29,021 nt of DNA, taken from the NCBI RefSeq assembly GCF_032854445.1, contig NW_027018417.1, forward strand, positions 1 through 29,021. Reading direction: 5' to 3'. Below, piece by piece: positions 9,936 through 20,915 of this stretch; the first letter of the stretch is position 1; each line of letters begins with the position of its first letter. The translations under genes and the position numbers were made by a program. The DNA comes from Liolophura sinensis. Its lineage: Eukaryota; Mollusca; Polyplacophora; Chitonida; Chitonidae. The notes beneath the pieces were generated by a model. It was not told where the DNA came from and made no database searches. It saw only the letters and a program-made list of their open reading frames with translations.

Positions 9936-10484
9936 TTGAATGATCATTGATGTCATAATCACGTGCACAGCAACGGCTCTTACTCCATGGAAACCAGGGA
10001 ACTTTGCAATTTTTCAACAGCTGCCGATGCCTGGCTCAATTCCGCATCTTTTGGCACCTTACTGAAGTGGGTCAGTGTTCAGTTGTACTTTTTACAGCAG
10101 ACTGTATCAAGTACCTTGTGTTTTTTACGTACAAATGGTGTGTTTTTTCTACACGTAGATAAAAACATTGAGATTGTCTTGCACTTAGAAGTAAGGCAAT
10201 TGCTGGGTGAGTTAAATGGGCTTAGCCCAAAGATTTGACGTCTTCTGGGCTACCGAAGGGCACATAACTTATAGTCAAAAGTTGAATATAGTAATGACCA
10301 GTCGCAATGGTACATAGTACAGTGTAGCCGATTTCAATTAACAAAAAGACCAGGCAAAAATGGAAAAGTGGAAAAACTGTTCCAGTGCTGCTGGTAAGAG
10401 GCTAATCCGACGTATTTTGTGACGAGAAATCGAATGGTGCAAACCGCGTTGCTCTCCGACCAATACTTTTGGCTGTAGCGACAA
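9936..10484 (+). repeat. satellite monomer 19, type 15
   Basis: Preceded by gcgttcctctcc. Marks: ttggctgtagtg, cattgatgtc, gggaactttgc, tttacgtac, gtgtgttttttc, gataaaaacattg, and aaaatggaaaag. Confidence 0.95.
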
Positions 10485-11033
10485 TTGAATGATCATTGAT
10501 GTCATAATCACGTGCCCAGCAACGGCTCTTACTCCATAGAAACCAGGGATATTTGCAATTTTTCAACAGCTGCCGATGCTTGGCTCAATTCCGAATCTTT
10601 TGGCACCTTACTGAAGTGGGTCAGTGTTTAGTTATACTTTTTACAGCAGACTGTATCAAGTACCTTGTGTTTTTCATGTACAAATGGTGTGGTTTTTCTA
10701 CACGTAGATAAAGACATTGAGATTGTCTTCGATTTAGAAGTAAGGCAATTGCTGGGTGAGTTAAATGGGCTTAGCCCAAAGATTTGACGTCTTCTGGGCT
10801 ACCGAAGGGCACATAACATATAGTCAAAAGTTGAATATAGTAATGACCAGTCGCGATGGTACAGAGTACAGTGTAGCCGATTTCAATTAACAAAAAGACC
10901 AGGCAAAAATGCAAAATTGGAAAAATTGTTCCAGTGCTGCTGGTAAGAGGCTAATCCGACGTATTTTGTAACGAGAAATCGAATGGTGCAATCCGCGTTG
11001 CTCTCCGACCAATACTTTTGGCTGTAGTGACAA
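10485..11033 (+). repeat. satellite monomer 20, type 11
   Basis: Copy of monomer 15 with cagagtac and ctggtaag in place of catagtac and ctggcaag. Confidence 0.95.
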
Positions 11034-11582
11034 TTGAATGATCATTTATATCATAATCACGTGCACAGCAACGGCTCTTACTCCATGGAAACCAGGGAAA
11101 TTTGCAATTTTTCAACAGCTGCCGATGCCTGGCTCAATTTTGCATCTTTTGGCACCTTACTGAAGTGGGTCAGTGTTCAGTTGTACTTTTTACAGCAGAC
11201 TGTATCAAGTACCTTGTGTTTTTTATGTACAAATGGTCTGGTTTTTCTACACGTAGATAAAGACATTGAGATTGTCTTGGACTTAGAAGTAAGACAATTG
11301 CTGGGTGAGTTAAATGGGATTAGCCCAAAGTTTTCAGGTCTTCTGGGCTACCGAAGGGCACATAACTTATAGTCAAAAGTTGAATATAGTAATGACCAGT
11401 CGCAATTGTACATAGTACAGTGTAGCCGATTTCAATTAACAAAAAGACCAGGTAAAAATGCAAAAGTGGAAAAACTGTTCCAGTGCTGCTGGTAAGAAGC
11501 TAATCCGACCTATTTTGTGACGAGAAATCGAATGGTGCAAACCGCGTTGCTCTCCGACCAATACTTTTGGCTGTAGCGACAA
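11034..11582 (+). repeat. satellite monomer 21, type 12
   Basis: Copy of monomer 16 with caattttgc, gctgggtg, aaagttttcagg and gacctatt. Monomer 45 carries the same four changes. Confidence 0.95.
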
Positions 11583-12131
11583 TTGAATGATCATTTATGT
11601 CATAATCACGTGCCCAGCAACGGCTCTTACTCCATGGAAACCAGGGAAATTTGCAATTTTTCAACAGCTGCCGATGCCTGGCTCAATTCCGCATCTTTTG
11701 GCACCTTATAAATGTGGGTCAGTGTTTAGTTGTACTTTTTACAGCAGACTGTATCAAGTACCTTGTGTTTTTTATGTACAAATGGTGTGGTTTTTCTACA
11801 CGTAGATAAAGACATTGAGATTGTCTTGGACGTAGAAGTAAGACAATTGCTGGGTGAGTTAAATGGGCTTGGCCCAAAGATTTGACGTCTTCTGGGCTAC
11901 CGAAGGGCACATAACTTATAGTCAAAAGTTGAATATAGTAATGACCAGTCGCGATTGTACAGAGTACAGTGTAGCCGGTTTCAATTAACAAAAAGACCAG
12001 GCAAAAATGCAAAAGTGGAAAAACTGTTCCAGTGCTGCTGGTAAGAGGCTAATCCGACGTATTTTGTGACGAGAAATCGAATGGTGCAAACCGCGTTGCT
12101 CTCCGACCAATACTTTTGCCTGTAGTGACAA
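11583..12131 (+). repeat. satellite monomer 22, type 13
   Basis: Copy of monomer 17 ending gtgacgag instead of gtgaggag, as in monomer 46. Confidence 0.95.
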
Positions 12132-12680
12132 TTGAATGATCATTTATGTCATAATCACGTGCCCAGCAACGGCTCTTACTCCATGGAAACCAGGGAAATT
12201 TGCAATTTTTCAACAACTACCGATGCTTGGCTCAATTCCGCATCTTTTGGCACCTTACTGAAGTGGGTCAGTGTTCAGTTGTACTTTTTACAGCAGGCTG
12301 TATCAAGTACCTTGTGTTTTTCATGTACAAATGGTGTGGTTTTTCTACACGTAGATAAAGACATTGAGATTGTCTTGCACTTAGAAGTAAGGCAATTGCT
12401 GGGTGAGTTAAATGGGCTTAGCCCAGAGATTTCAGGTCTTCTGGGCTACCGAAGGGCACATAACTTATAGTCAAAAGTTGAATATAGTAATGACCAGTCG
12501 CGATTGTACAGAGTACAGTGTAGCCGATTTCAATTAACAAAAAGACCAGGCAAAAATGCAAAAGTGGAAAAACTGTTCTAGTGCTGCTGGTAAGAGGCTA
12601 ATCCGACGTATTTTGTGACGAGAAATCGAATGGTGCAAACCGCGTTGCTCTACGACCAATACTTTTGGCTGTAGTGACAA
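12132..12680 (+). repeat. satellite monomer 23, type 14
   Basis: Copy of monomer 18, followed by gctctacgacc ahead of the next monomer. Confidence 0.95.
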
Positions 12681-13237
12681 TTGAATGATCATTGATGTCT
12701 TGATGTCATAATCACGTGCACAGCAACGGCTCTTACTCCATGGAAACCAGGGAACTTTGCAATTTTTCAACAGCTGCCGATGCCTGGCTCAATTCCGCAT
12801 CTTTTGGCACCTTACTGAGTGGGTCAGTGTTCAGTTGTACTTTTTACAGCAGACTGTATCAAGTACCTTGTGTTTTTTACGTACAAATGGTGTGTTTTTT
12901 CTACACGTAGATAAAAACATTGAGATTGTCTTGCACTTAGAAGTAAGGCAATTGCTGGGTGAGTTAAATGGGCTTAGCCCAAAGATTTGACGTCTTCTGG
13001 GCTACCGAAGGGCACATAACTTATAGTCAAAAGTTGAATATAGTAATGACCAGTCGCAATGGTACATAGTACAGTGTAGCCGATTTCAATTAACAAAAAG
13101 ACCAGGCAAAAATGGAAAAGTGGAAAAACTGTTCCAGTGCTGCTGGTAAGAGGCTAATCCGACGTATTTTGTGAGGAGAAATCGAATGGTGCAAACCGCG
13201 TTTGCTCTCCGACCAATACTTTTGCCTGTAGTGACAA
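12681..13237 (+). repeat. satellite monomer 24, type 15, with 8-bp duplication
   Basis: Copy of monomer 19 but 557 bp. The octamer ttgatgtc is tandemly doubled near 12,692-12,708, and one a is lost in ttactgagtgg. First monomer of the indel-rich block. Confidence 0.92.
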
Positions 13238-13784
13238 TTGAATGATCATTTATGTCATAATCACGTGCACAGCAACGGCTCTTACTCCATGGAAACCAGG
13301 GAACTTTGCAATTTTTCAACAGCTGCCGATACCTGGCTCAATTCCGCATCTTTTGGCACCTTATTCATGTGGGTCTGTGTCAGTTGTACTTTTTACAGCA
13401 GACTGTATCAAGTACCTTGTGTTTTTTATGTACAAATGGTGTGGTTTTTCTACACGTAGATAAAGACATTGAGATTGTCTTGGACTTAGAAGTAAGACAA
13501 TTGCTGGGTGAGTTAAATGGCTTGGCCCAAAGATTTGACGTCTTCTGGGCTACGGAAAGGCACATAACTTATAGTCAAAAGTTGAATATAGTAATGACCA
13601 GTCGCGATTGTACAGAGTACAGTGTAGCCGATTTCAATTAACAAAAAGACCAGGCAAAAATGCAAAAGTGGAAAAACTGTCCCCGTGCTGCTGGTAAGAA
13701 GCTAATCCGACGTATTTTGTGACGAGAAATCGAATGGTGCAAACCGCGTTGCTCTCCGACCAATACTTTTGCCTGTAGTGACAA
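13238..13784 (+). repeat. satellite monomer 25, type 9'
   Basis: Type 9 with gacgtcttctgg, gcttggccc and taagaagc. Single-base losses at ggtctgtgtcag and aaatggcttgg. Copies: monomers 30 and 49. Confidence 0.9.
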
Positions 13785-14330
13785 TTGAATGATCATTTAT
13801 GTCATAATCACGTGCCCAGCAACGGCTCTTACTCCATGGAAACCAGGGAAATTTGCAATTTTCAACAACTACCGATGCTTGGCTCATTCCGCATCTTTTG
13901 GCACCTTACTGAAGTGGGTCAGTGTTCAGTTGTACTTTTTACAGCAGGCTGTATCAAGTACCTTGTGTTTTTCATGTACAAATGGTGTGGTTTTTCTACA
14001 CGTAGATAAAGACATTGAGATTGTCTTGCACTTAGAAGTAAGGCAATTGCTGGGTGAGTTAATGGGCTTAGCCCAGAGATTTCAGGTCTTCTGGGCTACC
14101 GAAGGGCACATAACTTATAGTCAAAAGTTGAATATAGTAATGACCAGTCGCGATTGTACAGAGTACAGTGTAGCCGATTTCAATTAACAAAAAGACCAGG
14201 CAAAAATGCAAAAGTGGAAAAACTGTTCTAGTGCTGCTGGTAAGAGGCTAATCCGACGTATTTTGTGACGAGAAATCGAATGGTGCAAACCGCGTTGCTC
14301 TCCGACCAATACTTTTGCCTGTAGTGACAA
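13785..14330 (+). repeat. satellite monomer 26, type 14
   Basis: Type 14 marks (cgatgcttgg, gcaggctg, cccagagatttcagg, gttctagtg). Three single-base deletions shorten it to 546 bp. Confidence 0.9.
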
Positions 14331-14877
14331 TTGAATGATCATTTATGTCATAATCACGTGCCCAGCAACGGCTCTTACTCCATGGAAACCAGGGAAATTT
14401 GCAATTTTTCAACAGCTGCCGATGCCTGGCTCAATTCCGCATCTTTTGGCACCTTATAAATGTGGGTCAGTGTTTAGTTGTACTTTTTACAGCAGACTGT
14501 ATCAAGTACCTTGTGTTTTTTATGTACAAATGGTGTGGTTTTTCTACACGTAGATAAAGACATTGAGATTGTCTTGGACGTAGAAGTAAGACAATTGCTG
14601 GGTGAGTTAAATGGGCTTGGCCCAAAGATTTGACGTCTTCTGGGCTACCGAAGGGCACATAACTTATAGTCAAAAGTTGAATATAGTAATGACCAGTCGC
14701 GATTGTACAGAGTACAGTGTAGCCGGTTTCAATTAACAAAAAGACCAGCAAAAATGCAAAAGTGGAAAAACTGTTCAGTGCTGCTGGTAAGAGGCTAATC
14801 CGACGTATTTTGTGACGAGAAATCGAATGGTGCAAACCGCGTTGCTCTCCGACCAATACTTTTGCCTGTAGTGACAA
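14331..14877 (+). repeat. satellite monomer 27, type 13
   Basis: Type 13 marks (ttataaatg, ggacgtag, gccggttt). Single-base losses at gaccagcaaaa and ctgttcagtg. Confidence 0.9.
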
Positions 14878-15424
14878 TTGAATGATCATTTATGTCATAA
14901 TCACGTGCCCAGCAACGGCTCTTACTCCATGGAAACCAGGAATTTGCAATTTTTCAACAACTACCGATGCTTGGCTCAATTCCGCATCTTTTGGCACCTT
15001 ACTGAAGTGGGTCAGTGTTCAGTTGTACTTTTTACAGCAGGCTGTATCAAGTACCTTGTGTTTTTCATGTACAAATGTGTGGTTTTTCTACACGTAGATA
15101 AAGACATTGAGATTGTCTTGCACTTAGAAGTAAGGCAATTGCTGGGTGAGTTAAATGGGCTTAGCCCAGAGATTTTCAGGTCTTCTGGGCTACCGAAGGG
15201 CACATAACTTATAGTCAAAAGTTGAATATAGTAATGACCAGTCGCGATTGTACAGAGTACAAGTGTAGCCGATTTCAATTAACAAAAAGACCAGGCAAAA
15301 ATGCAAAGTGGAAAAACTGTTCTAGTGCTGCTGGTAAGAGGCTAATCCGACGTATTTTGTGACGAGAAATCGAATGGTGCAAACCGCGTTGCTCTACGAC
15401 CAATACTTTTGGCTGTAGTGACAA
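14878..15424 (+). repeat. satellite monomer 28, type 14
   Basis: Type 14 marks with isolated indels at accaggaattt, aaatgtgtgg, gattttcagg, gtacaagtg and gcaaagtgg. Confidence 0.9.
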
Positions 15425-15974
15425 TTGAATGATCATGTGATGTCATAATCACGTGCACAGCAACGGCTCTTACTCCATGGAAACCAGGGAACTTTGCAAT
15501 TTTTCAACAGCTGCCGATGCCTGGCTCAATTCCGCATCTTTTGGCACCTTACTGAAGTGGGTCAGTGTTCAGTTGTACTTTTTACAGCAGACTGTATCAA
15601 GTACCCTTGTGTTTTTTACGTACAAATGGTGTGTTTTTTCTACACGTAGATAAAAACATTGAGATTGTCTTGCACTTAGAAGTAAGGCAATTGCTGGTGA
15701 GTTAAATGGGCTTAGCCCAAAGATTTGACGTCTTCTGGGCTAACCGAAGGGCACATAACTTATAGTCAAAAGTTGAATATAGTAATGACCAGTCGCAATG
15801 GTACATAGTACAGTGTAGCCGATTTCAATTAACAAAAAGACCAGGCAAAAATGGAAAAGTGAAAAACTGTTCCAGTGCTGCTGGTAAGAGGCTAATCCGA
15901 CGTATTTTGTGAGGAGAAATCGAATGGTGCAAACCGCGTTGCTCTCCGACCAATACTTTTGCCTGTAGTGACAA
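15425..15974 (+). repeat. satellite monomer 29, type 15
   Basis: Type 15 marks, preceded by gctctacgacc as for monomer 24. Indels at atcatgtgatg, gtacccttg, gctggtgag, ggctaaccg and aaagtgaaaaac. Confidence 0.9.
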
Positions 15975-16523
15975 TTGAATGATCATTTATGTCATAATCA
16001 CGTGCACAGCAACGGCTCTTACTCCATGGAAACCAGGGAACTTTGCAATTTTTCAACAGCTGCCGATACCTGGCTCAATTCCGCATCTTTTGGCACCTTA
16101 TTCATGTGGGTCTGTGGTCAGTTGTACTTTTTACAGCAGACTGTATCAAGTACCTTGTGTTTTTTATGTACAAATGGTGTGGTTTTTCTACACGTAGATA
16201 AAGACATTGAGATTGTCTTGGACTTAGAAGTAAGACAATTGCTGGGTGAGTTAAATGGGCTTGGCCCAAAGATTTGACGTCTTCTGGGCTACGGAAAGGC
16301 ACATAACTTATAGTCAAAAGTTGAATATAGTAATGACCAGTCGCGATTGTACAGAGTACAGTGTAGCCGATTTCAATTAACAAAAAGACCAGGCAAAAAT
16401 GCAAAAGTGGAAAAACTGTCCCCGTGCTGCTGGTAAGAAGCTAATCCGACGTATTTTGTGACGAGAAATCGAATGGTGCAAACCGCGTTGCTCTCCGACC
16501 AATACTTTTGCCTGTAGTGACAA
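15975..16523 (+). repeat. satellite monomer 30, type 9'
   Basis: Clean 549-bp copy of the type seen at monomer 25: ttattcatg, gcttggccc, gacgtcttctgg, ctacggaaagg, taagaagc. Confidence 0.94.
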
Positions 16524-17072
16524 TTGAATGATCATTTATGTCATAATCACGTGCCCAGCAACGGCTCTTACTCCATGGAAACCAGGGAAATTTGCAATTT
16601 TTCAACAACTACCGATGCTTGGCTCAATTCCGCATCTTTTGGCACCTTACTGAAGTGGGTCAGTGTTCAGTTGTACTTTTTACAGCAGGCTGTATCAAGT
16701 ACCTTGTGTTTTTCATGTACAAATGGTGTGGTTTTTCTACACGTAGATAAAGACATTGAGATTGTCTTGCACTTAGAAGTAAGGCAATTGCTGGGTGAGT
16801 TAAATGGGCTTAGCCCAGAGATTTCAGGTCTTCTGGGCTACCGAAGGGCACATAACTTATAGTCAAAAGTTGAATATAGTAATGACCAGTCGCGATTGTA
16901 CAGAGTACAGTGTAGCCGATTTCAATTAACAAAAAGACCAGGCAAAAATGCAAAAGTGGAAAAACTGTTCTAGTGCTGCTGGTAAGAGGCTAATCCGACG
17001 TATTTTGTGACGAGAAATCGAATGGTGCAAACCGCGTTGCTCTCCGACCAATACTTTTGCCTGTAGTGACAA
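16524..17072 (+). repeat. satellite monomer 31, type 14
   Basis: Clean copy of monomers 18 and 23 (gcttggctc, gcaggctg, cagagatttcagg, gttctagtg). Confidence 0.95.
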
Positions 17073-17621
17073 TTGAATGATCATTTATGTCATAATCACG
17101 TGCACAGCAACGGCTCTTACTCCATGGAAACCAGGGAACTTTGCAATTTTTCAACAGCTGCCGATGCCTGGCTCAATTCCGCATCTTTTGGCACCTTACT
17201 GAAGTGGGTCAGTGTTCAGTTGTACTTTTTACAGCAGACTGTATCAAGTACCTTGTGTTTTTTACGTACAAATGGTGTGGTTTTTCTACACGTAGATAAA
17301 AACATTGAGATTGTCTTGCACTTAGAAGTAAGGCAATTGCTGGGTGAGTTAAATGGGCTTAGCCCAAAGATTTGACGTCTTCTGGGCTACCGAAGGGCAC
17401 ATAACTTATAGTCAAAAGTTGAATATAGTAATGACCAGTCGCAATGGTACATAGTACAGTGTAGCCGATTTCAATTAACAAAAAGACCAGGCAAAAATGC
17501 AAAAGTGGAAAAACTGTTCCAGTGCTGCTGGTAAGAGGCTAATCCGACGTATTTTGTGACGAGAAATCGAATGGTGCAAACCGCGTTGCTCTCCGACCAA
17601 TACTTTTGCCTGTACTGACAA
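17073..17621 (+). repeat. satellite monomer 32, type 8' chimera
   Basis: Starts as type 9' does (cctgtagtg, atttatgtc, gtgcacagc). From the middle it has type 8 marks (tttacgtac, ggtgtgg, aaaaacattg). It has aaatgcaaaag where types 8 and 15 have aaatggaaaag. Confidence 0.9.
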
Positions 17622-18170
17622 TTGAATGATCATTGATGTCATAATCACGTGCACAGCAACGGCTCTTACTCCGTGGAAACCAAGGAAGTTTGCAATTTTT
17701 CAACAGCTGCCGATGCCTGGCTCAATTCCGCATCTTTTGGCACCTTACTGAAGTGGGTCAGTGTTCAGTTGTACTTTTTACAGCAGACTGTATCAAGTAC
17801 CTTGTGTTTTTTACGTACAAATGGTGTGGTTTTTCTACACGTAGATAAAAACATTGAGATTGTCTTGCACTTAGAAGTAAGGCAATTGCTGGGTGAGTTA
17901 AATGGGCTTAGCCCAAAGATTTGACGTCTTCTGGGCTACCGAAGGGCACATAACTTATAGTCAAAAGTTGAATATAGTAATGACCAGTCGCAATGGTACA
18001 TAGTACAGTGTAGCCGATTTCAATTAACAAAAAGACCAGGCAAAAATGCAAAAGTGGAAAAACTGTTCCAGTGCTGCTGGTAAGAGGCTAATCCGACGTA
18101 TTTTGTGACGAGAAATCGAATGGTGCAAACCGCGTTGCTCTCCGACCAATACTTTTGCCTGTACTGACAA
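17622..18170 (+). repeat. satellite monomer 33, type 6/8 chimera
   Basis: Left end is type 6 (cctgtactgac, ccgtggaaaccaaggaag, through 17,690). From about 17,730 it is type 8 (ttccgcatc, tttacgtac, gataaaaacattg, cttgcac). The switch lies between those points. A full type 6 monomer follows at once. Confidence 0.93.
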
Positions 18171-18719
18171 TTGAATGATCATTGATGTCATAATCACGTG
18201 CACAGCAACGGCTCTTACTCCGTGGAAACCAAGGAAGTTTGCAATTTTTCAACAGCTGCCGATGCCTGGCTCAATTCCAAATCTTTTGGCACCTTACTGA
18301 AGTGGGTCAGTGTTCAGTTGTACTTTTTACAGCAGACTGTATCAAGTACCTTGTGTTTTTCATGTACAAATGTTGTGGTTTTTCTACACGTAGATAAAGA
18401 CATTGAGATTTTCTTCGACTTAAAAGTAAGGCAATTGCTGGGTGAGTTAAATGGGCTTAGCCCAAAGAGTTGACGTCTTCTGGGCTACCGAAAGGCACAT
18501 AATTTATAGTCAAAAGTTGAATATAGTAATGACCAGTCGCAATGGTACATAGTACAGTGTAGCCGATTTTAATTAACAAAAAGACCAGGCAAAAATGCAA
18601 AAGTGGAAAAACTGTTCCAGTGCTGCTGGTAAGAGGCTAATCCGACGTATTTTGTGAGGAGAAATCGAATGGTGCAAACCGCGTTGCTCTCCGACCAATA
18701 CTTTTGGCTGTAGTGACAA
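18171..18719 (+). repeat. satellite monomer 34, type 6
   Basis: Copy of monomer 10, 13,176 bp later. The one difference noticed is gtgggtcagtg for gtgggtgagtg. Confidence 0.95.
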
Positions 18720-19268
18720 TTGAATGATCATTTATGTCATAATCACGTGCCCAGCAACGGCTCTTACTCCATGGAAACCAGGGAAATTTGCAATTTTTCA
18801 AAAGCTGCCGATGCCTGGCTCAATTCCGCATCTTTTGGCACCTTACTGAAGTGGGTCAGTGTTCAGTTGTACTTTTTACAGCAGACTGTATCAAGTACCT
18901 TGTGTTTTTCACGTACAAATGGTGTGGTTTTTCTACACGTAGATAAAGACATTGAGATTGTCTTGCACTTAGAAGTAAGGCAATTGCTGGGTGAGTTAAA
19001 TGGGCTTAGCCCAAAGATTTCAGGTCTTCTGGGCTACCGAAGGGCACATAACTTATAGTCAAAAGTTGAATATAGTAATGACCAGTCGCAATGGTACATA
19101 GTACAGTGTAGCCGATTTCAATTAAGAAAAAGACCAGGCAAAAATGCAAAAGTGGAAAAACTGTTCCAGTGCTGCTGGTAAGAGGCTAATCCGACGTATT
19201 TTGTGACGAGAAATCGAATGGTGCAAACCGCGTTGCTCTCCGACCAATACTTTTGCCTGTACTGACAA
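18720..19268 (+). repeat. satellite monomer 35, type 7
   Basis: Copy of monomer 11 with tcaaaagctgcc (shared with type 10) and attaagaaaaag. Confidence 0.95.
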
Positions 19269-19817
19269 TTGAATGATCATTGATGTCATAATCACGTGCA
19301 CAGCAACGGCTCTTACTCCATGGAAACCAGGGAACTTTGCAATTTTTCAACAGCTGCCGATGCCTGGCTCAATTCCGCATCTTTTGGCACCTTACTGAAG
19401 TGGGTCAGTGTTCAGTTGTACTTTTTACAGCAGACTGTATCAAGTACCTTGTGTTTTTTACGTACAAATGGTGTGGTTTTTCTACACGTAGATAAAAACA
19501 TTGAGATTGTCTTGCACTTAGAAGTAAGGCAATTGCTGGGTGAGTTAAATGGGCTTAGCCCAAAGATTTGACGTCTTCTGGGCTACCGAAGGGCACATAA
19601 CTTATAGTCAAAAGTTGAATATAGTAATGACCAGTCGCAATGGTACATAGTACAGTGTAGCCGATTTCAATTAACAAAAAGACCAGGCAAAAATGGAAAA
19701 GTGGAAAAACTGTTCCAGTGCTGCTGGTAAGAGGCTAATCCGACGTATTTTGTGACGAGAAATCGAATGGTGCAAACCGCGTTGCTCTCCGACCAATACT
19801 TTTGCCTGTAGTGACAA
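19269..19817 (+). repeat. satellite monomer 36, type 8
   Basis: Copy of monomer 12, including aaaatggaaaag and tttacgtac. Confidence 0.95.
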
Positions 19818-20366
19818 TTGAATGATCATTTATGTCATAATCACGTGCACAGCAACGGCTCTTACTCCATGGAAACCAGGGAACTTTGCAATTTTTCAAC
19901 AGCTGCCGATACCTGGCTCAATTCCGCATCTTTTGGCACCTTATTCATGTGGGTCTGTGGTCAGTTGTACTTTTTACAGCAGACTGTATCAAGTACCTTG
20001 TGTTTTTTATGTACAAATGGTGTGGTTTTTCTACACGTAGATAAAGACATTGAGATTGTCTTGGACTTAGAAGTAAGACAATTGCTGGGTGAGTTAAATG
20101 GGCTTAGCCCAAAGATTTGACGTATTCTGGGCTACGGAAAGGCACATAACTTATAGTCAAAAGTTGAATATAGTAATGACCAGTCGCGATTGTACAGAGT
20201 ACAGTGTAGCCGATTTCAATTAACAAAAAGACCAGGTAAAAATGCAAAAGTGGAAAAACTGTCCCCGTGCTGCTGGTAAGAGGCTAATCCGACGTATTTT
20301 GTGACGAGAAATCGAATGGTGCAAACCGCGTTGCTCTCCGACCAATACTTTTGGCTGTAGTGACAA
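19818..20366 (+). repeat. satellite monomer 37, type 9
   Basis: Copy of monomer 13, but its first 30 bases follow type 9' (cctgtagtg, atttatgtc). Confidence 0.95.
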
Positions 20367-20915
20367 TTGAATGATCATTTATGTCATAATCACGTGCCCA
20401 GCAACGGCTCTTACTCCATGGAAACCAGGGAAATTTGCAATTTTTCAAAAGCTGCCGATGCCTGGCTCAATTCCGCATCTTTTGGCACCTTATTCATGTG
20501 GGTCTGTGGTCAGTTGTACTTTTTACAGCAGACTGTATCAAGTACCTTGTGTTTTTTATGTACAAATGGTCTGGTTTTTCTACAAGTAGATAAAGACATT
20601 GAGATTGTCTTGGACTTAGAAGTAAGACAATTGCCGGGTGAGTTAAATGCGCTTGGCCCAAAGATTTCAGGTCTTCTGGGCTACCGAAGGGCACATAACT
20701 TATAGTCAAAAGTTGAATATAGTAATGACTAGTTGCGATTGTACAGAGTACAGTGTAGCCGGTTTCAATTAACAAAAAGACCAGGCAAAAATGTAAAAGT
20801 GGAAAAACTGTTCCAGTGCTACTAGTAAGAGGCTAATCCGAAGTATTTTGTGACGAGAAATCGAATGGTGCAAACCGCGTTGCTCTCCGACCAATACTTT
20901 TGGCTGTAGCGACAA
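20367..20915 (+). repeat. satellite monomer 38, type 10
   Basis: Copy of monomer 14 with ggtctgg and gagattg in place of ggtgtgg and gagactg. Monomer 53 shares both. Confidence 0.95.

Larger units (their letters stand above)
7740..10484 (+). repeat. 5-monomer HOR (types 11-15), copy a
   Basis: Monomers 15-19. The block repeats immediately at 10485 with a 2,745-bp period. Private markers are shared between copies: ataacatatag and aaaattggaaaaattg in type 11, atttatatcat in type 12, ggacgtag in type 13, gcaggctg in type 14, and gtgtgtttttt in type 15. Confidence 0.93.
10485..13237 (+). repeat. 5-monomer HOR (types 11-15), copy b
   Basis: Monomers 20-24, a near-identical tandem duplicate of the preceding 2,745 bp. 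A few substitutions separate the copies: catagtac/cagagtac in type 11, caattccgc/caattttgc and gctaggtg/gctgggtg in type 12, and gaggag/gacgag at the end of type 13. The last monomer has an 8-bp duplication near 12,695-12,710. Confidence 0.92.
11583..14330 (+). repeat. 5-monomer HOR (types 13-14-15-9'-14), copy a
   Basis: Monomers 22-26. This register overlaps the type 11-15 block and is followed directly by a second copy at 14331. The order 13, 14, 15, 9', 14 recurs with the same private markers, including gctctacgacc ahead of each type 15 monomer (12,645-12,660 and 15,390-15,405). Several single-base indels in its right half are probably assembly errors. Confidence 0.82.
12681..15974. other. 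indel-rich block 1 (probable assembly error)
   Basis: By eye there are about twenty isolated one-base insertions or deletions here, plus one 8-bp duplication, against types that are clean elsewhere. Examples: gcgtttgctc at 13,200, caattttcaac at 13,857, gtacaagtg at 15,259, ggctaaccg at 15,741. The pattern fits unpolished long-read consensus. Confidence 0.6.
14331..17072 (+). repeat. 5-monomer HOR (types 13-14-15-9'-14), copy b
   Basis: Monomers 27-31, the tandem duplicate of 11583-14330. This extra five-monomer step is missing in the second large HOR copy, where monomers 49-50 (9', 14) go straight to monomer 51. Confidence 0.82.
4995..18170 (+). repeat. 24-monomer higher-order repeat, copy 1 (about 13.2 kb)
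   Basis: Monomers 10-33. The same type order and private variants return exactly 13,176 bp later. Examples are the type 6 signature (ccgtggaaaccaaggaag and ttccaaatc) at monomers 10 and 34, type 10 (tacaagtagat, gctactagtaag) at 14 and 38, and type 11 (catagaaaccagggat, tttgtaacgag) at 15 and 39. Positional variants within repeated types are also kept: monomer 22 and its counterpart 46 both read gtgacgag, while 17 and 41 both read gtgaggag. The unit includes tandem 5-monomer HORs. Confidence 0.9.

Noticed and set aside
13789-14187. Longer open frames of 126-134 codons (also 23687-24067, 28597-29001)
   Set aside because: They appear only where one-base indels fuse two frames; clean copies of the same monomer type lack them.
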